From NCBI RefSeq assembly GCF_009806985.1, contig NZ_WUAX01000003.1, positions 1 through 64,000 of the forward strand: DNA of 64,000 nt, in the 5' to 3' direction. The DNA is from Halorubrum sp. JWXQ-INN 858 (GTDB lineage Archaea > Halobacteriota > Halobacteria > Halobacteriales > Haloferacaceae). Below the pieces are notes generated by a model. That model did no database searches and had not been told where the DNA came from. It worked only from the letters and a program-made list of their open reading frames with translations. Positions 8,830 through 17,377 of this stretch are shown piece after piece (the first letter of the stretch is position 1; each line of letters starts with the position of its first letter). A program made the position numbers and the translations under genes.

Positions 8830-9240
8830 TCAGACGTCCTCGGCGACGACTTCGCCGACCGCGAAGTTGGACTTCACTTCCGTCACCTCGATCTTCACCC
8901 GTTCGCCGACCTCCGCGCCGGGCACGATGATCACGTAGCCGCGCTCGACGCGGGCGATCCCGTCGCCCTGTTTGCCGAGGTCCTCGATCTCGACGTAGCG
9001 CATCTCGCCCGGCTCGACGGGCGGCTGTGGGCCGTCGCTCGAGCGCGAGGAAGACGTCTCGGTTCCGCCGTCGGACGCCCCGTCGTCGCCCGCCCGGGAG
9101 ATGAGCGCGACCCGATAGGTGTCGCCGGGATCGATGGATCCGGTTTCGATCTCTCGCGGCGGGACGTCGACGACGTAGCCGTCGTCGTCCTCGCGAACGT
9201 CGGCGCTGAACAGACAAAGGAGCTTCTCGGAGATTTCCAT
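8830..9240 (-). CDS. TRAM-domain protein
   Basis: A 136-residue protein starting at MEISEKLLC (an ATG four codons upstream is possible). The C-terminal ~60 residues are a TRAM domain (MRYVEIEDLGKQGDGIARVERG and VGERVKIEVTEVKSNFAVGEVV), a beta-barrel that binds RNA in archaeal TRAM proteins and RNA methyltransferases. The N-terminal half is a second short conserved region joined by an acidic Ser/Thr linker. It acts in the cytosol, probably as an RNA chaperone or a translation-associated factor. Alone in its transcription unit; the 9-base tandem repeat at 9309-9435 lies upstream. Confidence 0.85.
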   Translation of the reverse strand: MEISEKLLCLFSADVREDDDGYVVDVPPREIETGSIDPGDTYRVALISRAGDDGASDGGTETSSSRSSDGPQPPVEPGEMRYVEIEDLGKQGDGIARVERGYVIIVPGAEVGERVKIEVTEVKSNFAVGEVVAEDV

Positions 9241-9308
9241 AGTAGACTCCACCCGTACGTAGCGACCGGTGAATATAGTTGTACCGCCGACATCGCCCGT
9301 GGCCGAGC

Positions 9309-9435
9309 CGACCGATCTGATCGAGCCGACCGAACCGACCGAACCGACCGAACCGACCGAACCGACCGAACCGACCGAATCGACCGAATCAACCGAACCG
9401 ACTGAATCGACCGAGCCGGCCGAACCGACCGAACA
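9309..9435. repeat. 9-base tandem repeat CGAACCGAC
   Basis: CGAACCGAC repeats about 14 times with a few substitutions between the TRAM gene start and the end of the cysteine-cluster gene. The 201-base gap 9241-9441 consists mainly of this repeat. One plus-strand frame reads Thr-Glu-Pro over and over, but there is no sign that it is translated. Confidence 0.9.
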
Positions 9436-9441
9436 GGCCGG

Positions 9442-10362
9442 TTACCGGGAGTCGCGGTCGTCAGACCCGCTCGAGGGCCGCTCCGTGCCACCGATTGGCG
9501 TCCCGTCCGCGCGCTTCGCGCCCTCGGAGTCGAAGACGACGACGGGCGCGTCGGTTCCGGCTCCGATCGCCGGGTCGTACCCGTCGCGGACCCCGATCGC
9601 CTCCTCCAGTTCGCGGACCGCCCGTTCCTTGAGCGCCGCCGCCAGCGCCTCGGCGTCGTCGCGGTCGATGTCGCGTCCGAGCCCCTCACACTCGTGCGCG
9701 CGGACGACCCCCGCGGCGTCGACCGGCTCGCCCATCGGCTGACTCGTCCCGCCGAGCGCGACGCTGAACGGGTACGTCCGGCAGATCAGTGGGCGAGCGT
9801 CGTGAACGGTACACGCCCCCTGGCCGTCAGCTTCCTCGTAGAACGTGCAGTCGCCGCAGTCGTCGGTCGCGAGCGCCCACTCGAACGTCTCGCCGACGGG
9901 ATCGCCGTCGCCGTCCGTGGCGAGCCCGTAGGGCATCGGGCGGGCGACGTCGCGCCAGTCGTACGCCTCCCCGAACGCCGCCTCGGCGGCGTCCGCGACC
10001 GCCCGGACCTCGTCCGGGAAGACGGTCGCGGTGTGTGGCTCGCGGTCGTCGTCCGCCCCGGCATGGTCCGCACCAGCCCCGCCGTGACAGCCCGTCTCGA
10101 CCTCGTCGGGAGTGACCGTCCCTTCGTCGACGGCCTCACCGATCCGTTCACCGTCGCCTTCGTCGACGCCCCCACCGATCCGTTCACCGTCGCCTTCTGC
10201 CACGCCCTCGCCGGCCGGGGCCCCGCCGGGTTCGTCGGGGGCGTAACCCGTACAGCAGCCGCCACAGCGCGTACACTCGAAGCCGATCGTCTCGATCGCG
10301 TCGGCCAGGTCCCCGACCTGGAGGTCGCGGGCCCGGTTGAGCTCGGTTTCGAGGCGCTCCAT
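9442..10362 (-). CDS. YkgJ-family cysteine-cluster protein
   Basis: A 306-residue protein with the zinc/iron-chelating cysteine cluster. CTRCGGCC (Cys30, 33, 36, 37) is at the N-terminus, and later come CGDCTFYE, ACTVHDARPLICRTYPF and a final Cys in AHECEG. The family is thought to bind metal; its biochemical role is not established. Normal length is about 200-240 residues. The excess is an acidic insert after residue 40 that contains two copies of DGERIG, encoded by a direct DNA repeat near 10137-10200. It is divergent from the DUF5788 protein. Confidence 0.85.
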   Translation of the reverse strand: MERLETELNRARDLQVGDLADAIETIGFECTRCGGCCTGYAPDEPGGAPAGEGVAEGDGERIGGGVDEGDGERIGEAVDEGTVTPDEVETGCHGGAGADHAGADDDREPHTATVFPDEVRAVADAAEAAFGEAYDWRDVARPMPYGLATDGDGDPVGETFEWALATDDCGDCTFYEEADGQGACTVHDARPLICRTYPFSVALGGTSQPMGEPVDAAGVVRAHECEGLGRDIDRDDAEALAAALKERAVRELEEAIGVRDGYDPAIGAGTDAPVVVFDSEGAKRADGTPIGGTERPSSGSDDRDSR

Positions 10363-10454
10363 ACCCTCGGATCGGCCGGAGGCGGGTTAACGCCGTCCCT
10401 TCGCGGGCGGGTTCGTCGAAGGAGAAAAGTACGATCGGGCCCTACCGGTCGGGC

Positions 10455-10901
10455 GTGAAGGAGTACGAGCGGAAGGGGCTCCTCGAGCGGATCAACCGCG
10501 AGGCGGCGACCGTCGGCGCGGACATCCCCGACGAGATCGAGGTCCAAGGCGAGCCGATCGACCTGCGGTCGTTCGTCTTCGAGATCAAGCGGCGCGATTC
10601 GGTGCCGCCCGGCGAGCGCGATCGGGTCGATCGAGCCAAGCGCAACCTCCGCCGCGAGCGGCTCCGTCGCGTGGAGCGCATCGAGGGGAACGAGGTGAGC
10701 TACGAGGAGGGCGAGGCGCTCGCGGCGTCGATCATCGGGATCGACCGCGCGCTGGAGGCGTTGGAGGGGCTCGACGCGCCGGGGCCCGAAACCGAGGCGC
10801 AACGGCAGTCGGCGGCCGACCAGAAGCGCTGGATGAGCTTCCTCCGGAAGGCGCTCGGCCGCGACGGGGGCGGTCGCGGGGGCTCCAGACAGCGGTTCTG
10901 A
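10455..10901 (+). CDS. DUF5788-type haloarchaeal protein
   Basis: A 148-residue charged helical protein with a GTG start (VKEYERKGLLERI). The segment DIPDEIEVQGEPIDLRSFVFEIKR and the helical YEEGEALAASIIGIDRALEALE are conserved in haloarchaea. No catalytic residues are evident; the C-terminus is a Gly/Arg-rich tail. Predominantly coiled helices suggest a structural or RNA/DNA-associated role, but the function is unknown. The family number is from memory and should be confirmed. Confidence 0.75.
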   Translation: MKEYERKGLLERINREAATVGADIPDEIEVQGEPIDLRSFVFEIKRRDSVPPGERDRVDRAKRNLRRERLRRVERIEGNEVSYEEGEALAASIIGIDRALEALEGLDAPGPETEAQRQSAADQKRWMSFLRKALGRDGGGRGGSRQRF

Positions 10902-11006
10902 CGGAGTGAGTCGTTGTGGGGCCGGCACGGGAGCCGCACGGGAACCGCCGCCTCCGTCAGTTCCGATGAGGATCTGTTCCCGATGAGGATCCGTTTCCGA
11001 TGGCGA

Positions 11007-11477
11007 TCAGTTCCCGGTGAAGTCGATCCGGGAGCCCTGTTCGTGTTCGCGGTTCGCGGCCGGACCGAGCCGGACGAACTCGTAGGCGTCGTCGTCGAGG
11101 TACACCGCCCCGTCGGCGACGGCGACGCCGACCGTCTCGAGGACGGAGCCCTCACACGGGCCGAAGTCGCAGTAGCCGGTGTCGGCCTGGAACGTCGCGC
11201 CGTGTTTCTGACAGAAGATCTCGCCGTTCCGGACGAACGCGCCGTCGTCCCTGTCGAGCCGGACGTCGGTCCAGTGTTGACAGTAGTTCCGGAAGGCGGC
11301 GACCCCGTCGGCGAGCCGGATCAGGATCGCCTCCGCCTCCGGGGTCCCGTCGTCGTCCGCGCCGACGTCGCCCGTGTCGTCCGTGACGGCGTCCGGGTCG
11401 ACGAGGCGAAGCGTCACGAGCAGCGTGCTGTCCTCGGGAACCTCCTCGACGGCGACGATCCGGCGGTCCGCGTCCAT
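11007..11477 (-). CDS. Rieske [2Fe-2S] domain protein
   Basis: A 156-residue soluble Rieske protein. The ligands are Cys66-x-His68 (NYCQHWTDV) and Cys89-x2-His92 (FCQKHGATF), followed by the CDFGPCEG segment. No membrane anchor or oxygenase catalytic domain is attached. It therefore resembles small NirD/ferredoxin-type Rieske electron carriers; the partner enzyme is unknown. A short acidic insert lies near residues 33-47. AACGTTTTCA (11501-11510 read on the minus strand) sits at TATA distance. Further upstream is a periodic TTATAA array. Confidence 0.88.
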   Translation of the reverse strand: MDADRRIVAVEEVPEDSTLLVTLRLVDPDAVTDDTGDVGADDDGTPEAEAILIRLADGVAAFRNYCQHWTDVRLDRDDGAFVRNGEIFCQKHGATFQADTGYCDFGPCEGSVLETVGVAVADGAVYLDDDAYEFVRLGPAANREHEQGSRIDFTGN

Positions 11478-11535
11478 ACCCGGCCGTGGTCCGGGGCCGG
11501 TGAAAACGTTGCGCGTTCGGCCGGCCGACGGGTCG

Positions 11536-11607
11536 CTTATAAGTGATCGGTGGGCGGCCGGCGGACTCTTTATAAGCGATGATGGATGGCAGGCGGGGCG
11601 TTATAAG
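11536..11607 (-). repeat. array of three TTATAAG boxes spaced 31-33 bases
   Basis: TTATAAG starts at 11537, 11570 and 11601, each followed by similar GTGAYCGGTGGGCGG or GCGATGATGG sequence. The array lies between the end of pabC and the start of the Rieske gene, both on the minus strand. CTTATAAG is its own reverse complement, so it could act as a TATA box in either direction. Confidence 0.8.
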
Positions 11608-11667
11608 TGACCGGTGGGCGGCAGGCCATCGGCGGTGGTCGGCGGTCGGTCGAGCGTCGGCCTCCAC

Positions 11668-11722
11668 CTCCCCAGCCTCGGCAGCGGGCCGCCGCCGGAC
11701 GCTGCTCGGCGGCGGCCCGCTG
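11668..11722. repeat. dispersed repeat core plus 16-bp perfect GC hairpin
   Basis: CTCCCCAGCCTCGGC (11668-11682) recurs exactly at 54125-54139. It is followed by a perfect 16-base inverted repeat, 11682-11697 paired with 11707-11722, with a 9-base loop. The rest of the gene-free stretch 11478-11844 is the TTATAA array, GC-rich sequence and another TTTATAAG at the pabC stop. No convincing gene is present. Confidence 0.75.
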
Positions 11723-11844
11723 ACCTCCCTCGCGCACGCTCGCGGGCTCCCGTCGGTCGCCCGCGGGAACCGCGCGCGCCGACGCAGGACGGCCGGGCCG
11801 TTCGGATCTGTGATAAGCAGCATCCACCGGGGACGGCCTCCCGT

Positions 11845-12822
11845 TTATAAGCGCTCGCCGTCGTAGTGTCGCTCCTCGACCCGGCGGTCGTAGAGCCGCG
11901 AGAGCAGCGTCGTCAGCGGGCCGGCGACGCCGTCGCCGTCGCCGTCGACCGCGATGCCGTCGACGGTTTCGACGGGGCGGAGCTCCCACGTCGAGTTGGT
12001 ACAGAACGCCTCGTCCGCGCCGCGCACCTCGTCGGGCGTGTACCGGCCCTCCTCGACCGGGATCCCCTCCGACTCCGCGATCTCGATCACGGTTCGGCGG
12101 GTGACCCCCGGGAGCACCGGCCCGTCGAGCGACGGCGTCTTCAGGGCCGTCCCGTCGGCGAAGAACAGGTTCGAGGTCGCCCCCTCGGCGACGTGACCGT
12201 CCTCGTCGAGCATGACCGCCTCGTCCGCGCCGGTCACCCGGAGCTCGAGCCGGGCGAGGATCCCGTTGAGGTAGTTGTGCGTCTTCGCCGCGGCGGGGAT
12301 CGCCCGGTTCGGGACCTTTCGCGTCTTCGTCGTCTGGAGCGTGGCGGCCCCGTCGAAGACGGGCTCGGAGCCGACCCCGCCGCGCGCGAGCGGCTTCGCG
12401 ATCACGACCACGGTCGGGTCGACCTCGGGCCGCGGGTCGAGCGTCCCGGGCTGGACCCCGCGCGTGATCGAGAGCTTGACGTACGCGTCCGCGAGGTCGT
12501 TCGCGGCGAGCGTCGCGTCGATCCGCGCCCGCAGGTCGACGTCGTCGAGCCCGTGGTCGAGCGCGAGCGTCCCGCAGGTGGCCGCGAGCCGCTCGGCGTG
12601 TGCCTCCCAGCGGAACACCGTCCCGCCGTACGCGCGCATCGTCTCGAAGGCGGCGTCGCCGTAGGCGAACCCGCGGTCCTCCACCGACACCGTCGCCGCC
12701 GAGGCGGGCACGAGCTCGCCGTCAACGTGGTAGACGGGTTCGTCGTCCGGGGCGTCTCCGGCGGCGTCCCCCGGACCGTCGCTCCTCGCACCGTCCCCCG
12801 GACCGTCGGTCGGTCCGCTCAC
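11845..12822 (-). CDS. pabC: class IV aminotransferase, probable aminodeoxychorismate lyase
   Basis: A 325-residue PLP enzyme of fold type IV. VSVEDRGFAYGDAAFETMRAYGG opens the domain, AAAKTHNYLNGIL carries the PLP lysine, and EGATSNLFFADG and CTNSTWELRPV bind cofactor and substrate. An acidic Gly/Asp extension of about 28 residues precedes it. Branched-chain aminotransferases share the fold. The ATGA overlap with pabA, itself overlapping pabB, makes 4-amino-4-deoxychorismate to p-aminobenzoate the best call. The final codons TTA-TAA (Leu-stop) coincide with a TTTATAAG element at 11844-11851. Confidence 0.82.
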   Translation of the reverse strand: MSGPTDGPGDGARSDGPGDAAGDAPDDEPVYHVDGELVPASAATVSVEDRGFAYGDAAFETMRAYGGTVFRWEAHAERLAATCGTLALDHGLDDVDLRARIDATLAANDLADAYVKLSITRGVQPGTLDPRPEVDPTVVVIAKPLARGGVGSEPVFDGAATLQTTKTRKVPNRAIPAAAKTHNYLNGILARLELRVTGADEAVMLDEDGHVAEGATSNLFFADGTALKTPSLDGPVLPGVTRRTVIEIAESEGIPVEEGRYTPDEVRGADEAFCTNSTWELRPVETVDGIAVDGDGDGVAGPLTTLLSRLYDRRVEERHYDGERL

Positions 12823-13430
12823 GGCTCACACGACCCCACGAAGTTCCGCACCATCCGCTTCCCGAGGGGCGTCAGGATGCTCTCGGGGTGGAACTGGACG
12901 CCGATATGCGGCCGGTCGCGGCGACGGACCCCCATCACGACCTCGCGTTCGTCCTCGGTGCGGGCGGTCTCGACGAGCTCGTCGGGGAGGTCCTCGCGCT
13001 CGACGCACAGCGAGTGGTAGCGGCCGACCTCGACGCGGTCGGGCAGCCCGGTGAACACGCCGCCACCGTCGTGCGTGACGACCGACGGCTTCCCGTGGAC
13101 GACCTCCGGAGCGTGGCCGACCGGCGCGCCGAGGTTCGCACAGAGCGCCTGGTGGCCGAGACAGACGCCGAACACGGGGCGGTCGAGATCGAAGACGTCC
13201 ATCGAGACGCCCGCCGATTCGGGGGTCCCCGGGCCGGGCGAGACGACGATCCCGTCCGGGTCCAGCCGGCGGATCCCGTCGAGGTCGACCGCGTCGTTCC
13301 GGCGCACCGTCACCGCGCCGGCGACCTCCCCGACGTACTGGACGAGGTTGTACGCGAACGAGTCGTAGTTGTCGACGACGAGCACCCGCGCGTCGGAGTC
13401 GCCCGCGCCGGACCGCCAGGCCGCGGTCAT
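12819..13430 (-). CDS. pabA: glutamine amidotransferase subunit of aminodeoxychorismate/anthranilate synthase
   Basis: A 203-residue class I glutaminase that supplies ammonia to the synthase subunit. The triad is visible: Cys90 in [11 protein letters not shown] and His/Glu in [10 protein letters not shown]. The oxyanion segment is [11 protein letters not shown]. The start is the ATG whose ATGA overlaps the pabB stop; the frame stays open far upstream but there it is antisense to pabB. PabA and TrpG cannot be told apart by sequence alone. The adjoining pabC favours folate, while the PIAGT motif in the partner leaves anthranilate possible. Confidence 0.88.
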   Translation of the reverse strand: MTAAWRSGAGDSDARVLVVDNYDSFAYNLVQYVGEVAGAVTVRRNDAVDLDGIRRLDPDGIVVSPGPGTPESAGVSMDVFDLDRPVFGVCLGHQALCANLGAPVGHAPEVVHGKPSVVTHDGGGVFTGLPDRVEVGRYHSLCVEREDLPDELVETARTEDEREVVMGVRRRDRPHIGVQFHPESILTPLGKRMVRNFVGSCEP

Positions 13431-15106
13431 TCCCCGCTCACCCCCTCCCCCTCGACGTCGAGGTCGCCGGCGGCGAGCGCCTCGTCGACCGCGGTCACGA
13501 GCGCCCGGGCCTTCGCGAGCGTCTCCTCGTACTCGGCGTCGGGGTTCGAGTCGTGAACGATCCCCGCGCCGACGCGGAGGTGGTACTCGTCCGCGTGTCG
13601 GACGAGCGTCCGGATCACGATGTTCAGCGTCGCGCGCCCGTCGAACCCGGCGGCGAGCATCGATCCGGTGTAGGGGCCGCGGCGGGTCCCCTCCAGCTCG
13701 TCGATGATCCCCATCGTCCGGGGCTTCGGGGCCCCCGTGATCGTCCCGCCGGGGAAGCACGCGGCGATCGCCTCGGCGAGCCCCACGTCCGGCCGCGCCT
13801 CGCCCGTGACGAGGCTCACGAGGTGCATCACCTCGGAGTACCGGTCCACGCGGCGGTACTCGGGCACCGACACCGTGCCGAACCGGGACACCTTCCCGAG
13901 GTCGTTCCGCTCGAGGTCGACGAGCATGGCGTGTTCCGCGCGTTCCTTCGCGTCCCCGGTCAGCTCCGCCTCCATCGCTGCATCCGCCTCGGACGTCCCG
14001 CCGCGGGGGCGCGTCCCCGCGATGGGTTCGGTTCGGAGCCGCGCGCCGCGGTTCGGGTCGTCGCTCGGGACGCGCTCCAACAGCAGCTCCGGGCTCGCGC
14101 TGACGAGGTCCGCGCCGCGCCCGTCGAGCCCGAACTCCAACAGCCCGGAGTAGGGCGCGGGGTTCACCCGCCGCAGGGCGTCGTAGGCCTCGACGGGATG
14201 GACCGCCGCGGCCGCGGTGAGTCGCTGTGAGACGTTCGCCTGGAACGTGTCGCCGTCGCGGACGTACGCCTTGACCCGGCGGACCGCCTCGGTGTACGCC
14301 TCCCGCCCGACGTCGCTCTCGAACGTCGCGCTCGACGACGCACTTGGCGACGTGCTTGGCGACGTGTCCGACGACGCGCTCGACGACGCGGTCGGCGTGG
14401 GATCGACGGTCGGATCCCCCGTCCGGATCCGCTCGACGAGCGCGAGCGCCCGCTCGACGCCGGCGTCGTACGCCGCATCGAGCGCCGCGCGGTCGGCGTC
14501 CGGGTCGTCCGCTCCGGCCGGCACGGGCGGGCAGGCCGTGACTCGGAGCGGGACCTCGACACCCGTGGTTTCCGACCCCTCCACGGGACACTCCCACGCC
14601 GCGACGCGGTCGAACACGCCGACCTGCAGGCGCGGGAGCCCGCGGTCGTCGACGGCGCCGGGACCCTCCGGCGGCGGCGCGGGGAAGGCTTCCAGCTCGC
14701 GGGCGACGTCGTAGGAGAGCCACCCGAACGCCCCGCAGGGGTACGGGACGTCGCAGTCGCCGCGGGCCAGCCGTTCCCCGTCGAGCAGGCCGTCGAGCGC
14801 GGAAAGCGTCGGCGTCGCCCGCCGGTAGTCGCCCGTCGGACTCCGGCCGTCGCCGGGGCCGTCGGCGACGACGGCGTCCGGGGCGACGCGGAGCCGTTCC
14901 ACGGGGTCGACTCCGAAGTAGCCCCAGCCGGACTGGCCGCCGGTCGTCTCGTAGAAGAAACCGCCCGGGCCGTCGCGGGCCCGCCGGTAGGCGTCGAACG
15001 GGTCGTCGACGGCGACCCGCACCTCGACCGGGACACGGGTTCCCGTGGAAGCCGCGGCGGCGACCTCGCGGAAGCGCTCCCGGTCCGTGTGGACGCGTTC
15101 GGTCAT
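13427..15106 (-). CDS. pabB: chorismate-utilising synthase component I (PabB/TrpE family)
   Basis: A 559-residue chorismate-binding enzyme. The N-terminal region ([25 protein letters not shown]) is followed by the catalytic domain with [40 protein letters not shown] and [11 protein letters not shown]. The nucleophile position in E. coli PabB is Lys (PIKGT) but is Ala here (PIAGT), as in anthranilate synthases. The operon context (pabA, pabC) says p-aminobenzoate. An insert of about 30 Ser/Thr/Ala residues between the two halves is encoded by short repeats near 14333-14400. It is the first gene of the operon. Confidence 0.88.
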   Translation of the reverse strand: MTERVHTDRERFREVAAAASTGTRVPVEVRVAVDDPFDAYRRARDGPGGFFYETTGGQSGWGYFGVDPVERLRVAPDAVVADGPGDGRSPTGDYRRATPTLSALDGLLDGERLARGDCDVPYPCGAFGWLSYDVARELEAFPAPPPEGPGAVDDRGLPRLQVGVFDRVAAWECPVEGSETTGVEVPLRVTACPPVPAGADDPDADRAALDAAYDAGVERALALVERIRTGDPTVDPTPTASSSASSDTSPSTSPSASSSATFESDVGREAYTEAVRRVKAYVRDGDTFQANVSQRLTAAAAVHPVEAYDALRRVNPAPYSGLLEFGLDGRGADLVSASPELLLERVPSDDPNRGARLRTEPIAGTRPRGGTSEADAAMEAELTGDAKERAEHAMLVDLERNDLGKVSRFGTVSVPEYRRVDRYSEVMHLVSLVTGEARPDVGLAEAIAACFPGGTITGAPKPRTMGIIDELEGTRRGPYTGSMLAAGFDGRATLNIVIRTLVRHADEYHLRVGAGIVHDSNPDAEYEETLAKARALVTAVDEALAAGDLDVEGEGVSGE

Positions 15107-15183
15107 CTACCACACCGTTCGGCGGGGAGGGTGAAACGGTTGCGGTCGATGGAGGGCCCGCCGCGGGGGAGCGTCGGTCGCGG

Positions 15184-15951
15184 TTAGCGCGCCTTCGCGC
15201 GGTCGATCCACGTCGCTGCGCGCTTCTCGCCGACGCTCGCACCCTCGGCGACGGCGGCGGGATCGGCCGCCGCGAGGTCGGTGACGCTGTCGATCCCGAT
15301 CGCCGAGAGCCGCTCGGCGTAGGCGGGCCCGATGCCCTTGATCGAGTCGACCGGCTCGCCGTCGTCAGCGGTGGTGTCGCGGGCCTCGTCGTTGACTCCG
15401 TCGTCGGTTTCGTCGTCACCCTCGCCACCCTCATCGCCTTCGTCGTCGACCGGCTCCGCCTCGTCGTCCGGTTCGAGGTCCCCATCCGATTCGAGGTCCG
15501 CGGCCGATTCGAGGTCCGCGGCCGATTCGAGGTCCGCGGCCGGCTCGGCTTCGGCTTCGTCCCCGACGGCGACGTCGTCGGCTTCGGGTCCGGCGGCCTC
15601 GGCGGGTTCGGCTGCCCCCGCGGGCTCGCCGGTGTCGTCGACGAGAGAGTCGGTCGAGGCGGCCGCTTCCGTACCGCTCGCGGCGGCGTCCTCGCCCGAC
15701 GCGTCATCAGCGCCCGACGCGCCATCAGCGCCCGACGCGTCATCAGCACCGACCGGCTCGTCCACGGCGGGTTCCTCGCCGTGTGCGGCGGTTCCCTCGT
15801 CGTCCGTGGTGGTTCGCTCGTCGTCCGTAGCGGTCTTCCGGTCGTCTCCGTCGGCCTCCCGCTCGACGGTCACTTCCGTCTCCCCGGTTCCGTCCTCGGC
15901 GGACCCGCCCCCGAGCCCGAGCTTCTCCTTGAGTTTCTGCAGTAGGGCCAT
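15184..15951 (-). CDS. acidic protein with C-terminal helix-hairpin-helix domain
   Basis: A 255-residue protein. It has a short basic amphipathic N-terminus (MALLQKLKEKLGLGGG), a ~180-residue Asp/Glu/Ala low-complexity region, and a C-terminal ~55-residue helix-hairpin-helix fold (VDSIKGIGPAYAERLSAIGI and VTDLAAADPAAVAEGASVGEKR) of the type that binds DNA or mediates contacts. The acidic region contains tandem copies of AADLES and of GADGASGADDASG, encoded by DNA repeats at 15492-15542 and 15700-15750. It may be a chromatin or replication accessory protein. A TTTTAAAT box lies about 27 bases before the start. Confidence 0.75.
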   Translation of the reverse strand: MALLQKLKEKLGLGGGSAEDGTGETEVTVEREADGDDRKTATDDERTTTDDEGTAAHGEEPAVDEPVGADDASGADGASGADDASGEDAAASGTEAAASTDSLVDDTGEPAGAAEPAEAAGPEADDVAVGDEAEAEPAADLESAADLESAADLESDGDLEPDDEAEPVDDEGDEGGEGDDETDDGVNDEARDTTADDGEPVDSIKGIGPAYAERLSAIGIDSVTDLAAADPAAVAEGASVGEKRAATWIDRAKAR

Positions 15952-16029
15952 TGGTGACGGCTACGCATGGTGGATATTTAAAAGCCGGTAACCGTGGCGA
16001 CATTTCGGCGACCGCGTCCGTCCCGCCTG

Positions 16030-16037
16030 TTTATAAG
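16030..16037 (+). promoter_or_regulatory. TATA box TTTATAAG
   Basis: TTTATAAG is centred 27 bases before the ATG at 16061, ideal for a leaderless transcript of the membrane protein. Confidence 0.65.
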
Positions 16038-16060
16038 GTTCGTCAGACGGACCGTCGGGT

Positions 16061-16519
16061 ATGGAACTCATCCATGCGGTCATGTGGTCGCTCCACGTCG
16101 GCTTCGCGGTCCTGTGGACCGGGAGCGTGCTGTTCGTCACCGTCGCGGTGCTCCCGCCGGCGACGCGGGGGGAGATCGGTGCCGACGCGCTCGCGTCCCT
16201 CGTCGGCCGCCTCCGATGGATCACGCGGATCGCGGCGGTCGCGTTCCTCGTCACCGGCGGCCACATGGCGGGGACCCTCTACACCGTCGAGACGCTCACG
16301 GGCACCGGGCGCGGGCACCTCGTGTTGACGATGTTGGCCCTCTGGTTCCTCGCGACCGGCCTCGTCGAGGCCGCCGGCGGGAAGCTCGTTTCGGGGCTCG
16401 ACGCCGGGAAGCTCCGCGAGCCCGCCCGCGACGCGAAACCCCTCTTTTACGGCGCGGCCGCCCTCTCGGTCGGACTCATCGTCACCGCGGGGCTGCTCGC
16501 GAACCCCTTCGGGTTCTGA
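16061..16519 (+). CDS. CopD-like four-helix membrane protein
   Basis: A 152-residue integral membrane protein with four hydrophobic helices: about 5-30, 52-75, 85-105 and 125-150. The N-terminal WSLHVGFAVLWTGSVLFV and the later His in VTGGHMAG resemble CopD and DUF2269-type proteins, where helix histidines may bind copper or haem. The start is the leaderless ATG after the TTTATAAG box. It is convergent with aroE, 18 bases apart. The transport or redox role is inferred from fold similarity only. Confidence 0.75.
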   Translation: MELIHAVMWSLHVGFAVLWTGSVLFVTVAVLPPATRGEIGADALASLVGRLRWITRIAAVAFLVTGGHMAGTLYTVETLTGTGRGHLVLTMLALWFLATGLVEAAGGKLVSGLDAGKLREPARDAKPLFYGAAALSVGLIVTAGLLANPFGF

Positions 16520-16537
16520 CGGCTCGATTCGACCTCG

Positions 16538-17377
16538 TTATTTTAGGCCCGCCCGCAGCGCCTCGTTCATCTCGTCGACGGGGGCGTCCTCGCCGGTCCA
16601 GATCTCGAACGCCTCGACGCCCTGGAACAGCAGCATCCACGCGCCGTCGACGGTCGTCGCGCCCGCCGCGGCCGCCTCCCGCAACAGCCGCGTCTCGATC
16701 GGCGAGTACACCGCGTCGAGCACGGCGAGGTCGGCGTGGAGGTGTGCCGCCGGGACGGGAGTCGCCTCGGGGTCGTCCATCCCGACGCTCGTCGCGTTGA
16801 CGAGGACGTCCGCGGCGGCGACGCGCGCGCCGAGGTCGTCGAGGCCGCCGCCGGTCGCGCCGGGAACGTCGGCGGCGAGCCCGGTCGCGCGCTCCGCGGT
16901 GCGGTTGGCGACGTGGACCGTCGCGCCGGCGTCCGCCAGCGCGAACGCCGCCGCCCGCCCCGCGCCGCCCGCGCCGACGACGACCGCGTCGGTGCCCTCG
17001 AGCGCGACGTCGTGACGGGCGAACGCACGGACGACGCCGGCCGCGTCGGTGTTGTAGCCGCGTGGACGGGGATCGTCGCCGTCATCGAGGGCGTCGCCGA
17101 AAACGGGACCGAAGTCGATCGTGTTCACCGCGCCGATCCGTTCGGCGAGCGGGTCGACGGCGACGGCGTCGAGCACGTCTCGCTTGAAGGGAATCGTGAC
17201 GTTGAGTCCGCTGACACCGAGCGCGGCCGCGCCTTCGACGGCCGCGACGGCTCCGTCGCGATGCGGCTCGAAGGTGACGTAGCGCGCGTCGAGCCCGAGC
17301 GCCTCGTAGCCGGCCTCGTGCATCGGCGGCGACAGCGAGTGCCCCACCGGGTTGCCGATCAGTCCGTAAACGTCCAT
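16538..17377 (-). CDS. aroE: shikimate dehydrogenase
   Basis: A 279-residue NADP-dependent shikimate dehydrogenase, catalysing 3-dehydroshikimate to shikimate. [20 protein letters not shown] binds shikimate, [13 protein letters not shown] carries the catalytic Lys, [17 protein letters not shown] is the nucleotide-binding loop, and [13 protein letters not shown] closes the site. Length is normal. CTTTTAAG at 17401-17408 (minus strand) is the TATA box, about 27 bases upstream. It acts in the same aromatic pathway as the genes at 56-61 kb but is not linked to them. Confidence 0.95.
   Translation of the reverse strand: MDVYGLIGNPVGHSLSPPMHEAGYEALGLDARYVTFEPHRDGAVAAVEGAAALGVSGLNVTIPFKRDVLDAVAVDPLAERIGAVNTIDFGPVFGDALDDGDDPRPRGYNTDAAGVVRAFARHDVALEGTDAVVVGAGGAGRAAAFALADAGATVHVANRTAERATGLAADVPGATGGGLDDLGARVAAADVLVNATSVGMDDPEATPVPAAHLHADLAVLDAVYSPIETRLLREAAAAGATTVDGAWMLLFQGVEAFEIWTGEDAPVDEMNEALRAGLK

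Noticed and set aside
9269..9742. Plus-strand frame with Thr-Glu-Pro repeats
   Set aside because: It results from the 9-base tandem repeat and then runs antisense through the cysteine-cluster gene; no promoter or conserved domain.
11579..11866. Arg-rich frames between the Rieske gene and pabC
   Set aside because: Basic composition unlike real haloarchaeal proteins, spans a perfect hairpin and repeats, overlaps the end of pabC on the other strand.
13431..15749. Upstream extension of the pabA frame to a 976-residue protein
   Set aside because: The extra part is antisense-frame shadow of pabB and the HhH gene, basic and low complexity; pabA begins at the ATGA overlap.
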